Source of the DNA: CAZXVW01 sp964644025
GTDB lineage: Bacteria; Acidobacteriota; Terriglobia; Bryobacterales; Bryobacteraceae
Length of the DNA stretch: 15,336 nucleotides
Direction: 5' to 3'
NCBI GenBank assembly: GCA_964644025.1
Contig: CAZXVW010000107.1
Span: 1-15,336 of the forward strand
A model generated the notes under the pieces. The model did not search any database. It was not told the DNA's origin and was given only the letters and a program-made list of their open reading frames with translations. Of the stretch, positions 14,320 to 15,336 are shown piece after piece; position 1 is the stretch's first letter, and each line of letters starts with the position of its first letter. Position numbers and translations under genes: made by a program.

Positions 14320-15090
14320 ATGTATCTGATGTATGTCGATGAGAGCGGTGACAGCGGCTTGCTGAATTCCCCGACCCGCTATTACGTTCTGACCGGTCTG
14401 GTTCTCCACGAACTCCGCTGGAAGGCTTCCCTGGACCGGTTGATCTCGTTCCGGAGAGTCATGCGGAACAAGTTCGGCCTCCACCTCCGGGAGGAATTTC
14501 ATGCTTCCGCTTTTATCAATCACCCTGGAGAACTCGTCAGGATCAAGAGACACGACCGATTGGCAATGATCCGAGAGTTTGCGGACTTCTTGTCCCAACT
14601 GCAAGATTTGAATGTGATCAATGTGGTGATCGACAAGAAGGAAAAGCCTCCAGACTACGAAGTGTTCGAAATGGCCTGGAAGACGCTTATCCAAAGATTC
14701 GAAAACACAATCACCAGGCGGAACTTCCCCGGGCCCAAGAAGGCAACCGAGACAGGGCTCATCGTGTGCGATCACACGGAAGATAAGAAGTTGACCCACC
14801 TGGTTCGCCGCCTGCGCAGGTTCAACCCGGTCCCCCATCAGACAGAAACGTTCGGCGACGGATATCGAAACCTACCCCTCACCTCCCTGGTGGAAGATCC
14901 AAATTTCCGAGACTCCCGAGACTCGTATTTTGTTCAGGCCGCAGATACCGCGGCGTTTCTTCTTTACCAGCATCTCACCCCAAGCAGCTACATCCGCAAA
15001 AAGGCGGGGCACAACTACTTTTTTCGCCTATCCCCGATTCTGTGCCGCCATGCTTCTTCTACGGATCCATACGGGATTGTCTTTTTGTAG
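14320..15090 (+). CDS. DUF3800 family protein (RNase H-like fold)
   Basis: A protein of 256 aa. The ATG at 14320 has GGAG eight bases upstream; an in-frame TTG just before it was not used. It opens with the family motif MYVDESGDSG (Asp7, Glu8). Further acidic positions fit the family: EEFHASAF (58-65), NVVIDKKEK (101-109), GLIVCDHTED (146-155) and FVQAADTAAFLLY (204-216). Together these resemble the metal-binding acidic set of RNase H-like nucleases, so nucleic-acid cleavage is plausible, but no activity is established for the family as a whole. DUF3800 genes are often found near mobile or defence genes. The base composition is visibly lower in GC than the T2SS operon, which suggests separate acquisition. 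It is divergent from the sigma operon and convergent with the small RNA unit, whose terminator begins five bases after its stop. Confidence 0.88.
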   Translation: MYLMYVDESGDSGLLNSPTRYYVLTGLVLHELRWKASLDRLISFRRVMRNKFGLHLREEFHASAFINHPGELVRIKRHDRLAMIREFADFLSQLQDLNVINVVIDKKEKPPDYEVFEMAWKTLIQRFENTITRRNFPGPKKATETGLIVCDHTEDKKLTHLVRRLRRFNPVPHQTETFGDGYRNLPLTSLVEDPNFRDSRDSYFVQAADTAAFLLYQHLTPSSYIRKKAGHNYFFRLSPILCRHASSTDPYGIVFL

Positions 15091-15095
15091 GCAAC

Positions 15096-15117
15096 AAAAA
15101 AGAGGGCTTTCGCCCTC
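15096..15117 (-). terminator. Intrinsic terminator of the small minus-strand transcript
   Basis: On the minus strand GAGGGC (15117-15112), a GAAA tetraloop and GCCCTC (15107-15102) form a perfect 6-bp stem, followed at once by six T (15101-15096). This is a textbook rho-independent terminator for leftward transcription. The plus strand has no T run after the stem, so it would not efficiently end the DUF3800 transcript. Confidence 0.85.
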
Positions 15118-15158
15118 GGGTGGATCCTACTGGCCGGATGTGCCGGCGTTCAGATCCA
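15096..15158 (-). ncRNA. Candidate structured small RNA (about 60 nt)
   Basis: A promoter at 15164-15191 predicts a start near 15157, and an intrinsic terminator ends the RNA near 15096. The whole transcript folds. UGGAUC at its 5' end (15158-15153) pairs with GAUCCA (15126-15121). Inside, GCCGG (15147-15143) pairs with CCGGC (15137-15133) around a CACAU loop, with an internal loop of UGAAC against CAGUAG. The terminator stem follows. The fit of the outer stem to the predicted 5' end supports an independent RNA. A 10-codon frame (MDLNAGTSGQ, 15159-15127) spans the hairpin, so a leaderless micropeptide is an alternative. I cannot match it to a named family. Confidence 0.6.
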
Positions 15159-15163
15159 TTTCC

Positions 15164-15191
15164 AGAATACACCTTTTTTCAGTTCTGTCAA
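15164..15191 (-). promoter_or_regulatory. Strong sigma-70 promoter of the small RNA
   Basis: On the minus strand the consensus -35 TTGACA (15186-15191) and a -10 TATTCT (15164-15169) are 16 bases apart, with an A-rich spacer. This is the best promoter match in the window. It lies about 60 bases before the intrinsic terminator. Confidence 0.65.
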
Positions 15192-15204
15192 GTCTCCAGT
15201 CTCC
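15191..15204 (-). repeat. Tandem heptamer abutting the small RNA -35 element
   Basis: Two perfect copies of GGAGACT (minus strand, 15204-15198 and 15197-15191) run directly into the TTGACA -35 box, sharing one base. The placement is right for an activator or repressor that binds a direct repeat. Confidence 0.45.
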
Positions 15205-15239
15205 AGCAGGCCTAGATTTCAGAAACGCCAGCGCCGACA

Positions 15240-15279
15240 GCCGTGGCACACTTCAGGGTCAAACACTTACGCCCACGGC
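15240..15279. repeat. Inverted repeat downstream of the right-edge frame
   Basis: GCCGTGG (15240-15246) and CCACGGC (15273-15279) are perfect inverted copies separated by 26 bases. Inside are two direct copies of ACACTT (15248-15253 and 15263-15268). It follows the stop of the partial frame at 15283 on the minus strand and might be its 3' hairpin. No T run is present. Confidence 0.35.
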
Positions 15280-15282
15280 ACC

Positions 15283-15336
15283 TCAGGCGGCCAGCAGCCG
15301 CGAGAAATGCACGATGGTGGGATTTACCAGCCGCTT
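15283..15336 (-). CDS. Possible 3' end of a minus-strand gene (partial)
   Basis: From the window edge, one minus-strand frame reads 17 codons (KRLVNPTIVHFSRLLAA) to a TGA at 15283-15285. The segment is too short to identify or to prove coding. It is consistent with a gene ending here, followed by the inverted repeat at 15240-15279. It could equally be a chance frame. Confidence 0.25.
   Translation of the reverse strand, partial: KRLVNPTIVHFSRLLAA

Noticed and set aside
15096..15117. Terminator for the DUF3800 gene
   Set aside because: The stem is placed well, but the T run follows it only on the minus strand; on the plus strand the A run precedes the stem.

Overview
The window is GC-rich, mostly read from the minus strand, and dominated by one type II secretion system (T2SS) operon of about 13.2 kb. 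The most likely source is an acidobacterium of the Bryobacterales/Solibacter type. This rests on the style of the proteins, a partial exported protein at the left edge whose N-terminus I recall from that group, and a T2SS whose GspL looks like a PilM-PilN fusion. No rRNA or marker gene is present to confirm it.

Layout. Positions 1-381 hold the 5' part of an exported-protein gene read leftward out of the window, behind a long leader with good sigma-70 promoter candidates (382-741). Positions 848-14074 are a minus-strand operon transcribed in the order: ECF sigma factor, membrane anti-sigma factor, unknown exported protein, gspE, gspF, gspG, gspH, gspI, gspJ, gspK, gspL, gspM, gspC, unknown small exported protein, gspD. 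Eight of its junctions are 4-base ATGA or GTGA stop/start overlaps, so most of the chain is translationally coupled. No prepilin peptidase (GspO) is present, so pseudopilin processing must be encoded elsewhere. Positions 14320-15090 carry a divergent, less GC-rich DUF3800 gene with its own extended -10 promoter. Positions 15096-15204 on the minus strand contain a complete small transcription unit (promoter, about 60-nt structured RNA, intrinsic terminator) that converges on the DUF3800 gene. The last 54 bases may be the 3' end of another minus-strand gene.

How it works together. GspE powers GspF and the GspC/L/M inner-membrane platform. GspG-K form the pseudopilus, and GspD is the outer-membrane channel. 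The sigma/anti-sigma pair at the operon head suggests that machine synthesis is controlled by an envelope signal. The most unusual points are a Gly/Tyr-rich insertion of about 125 residues in the secretin N3 domain, a short TPFG-type motif shared by GspC and its small exported neighbour, and the small RNA unit at the right end.
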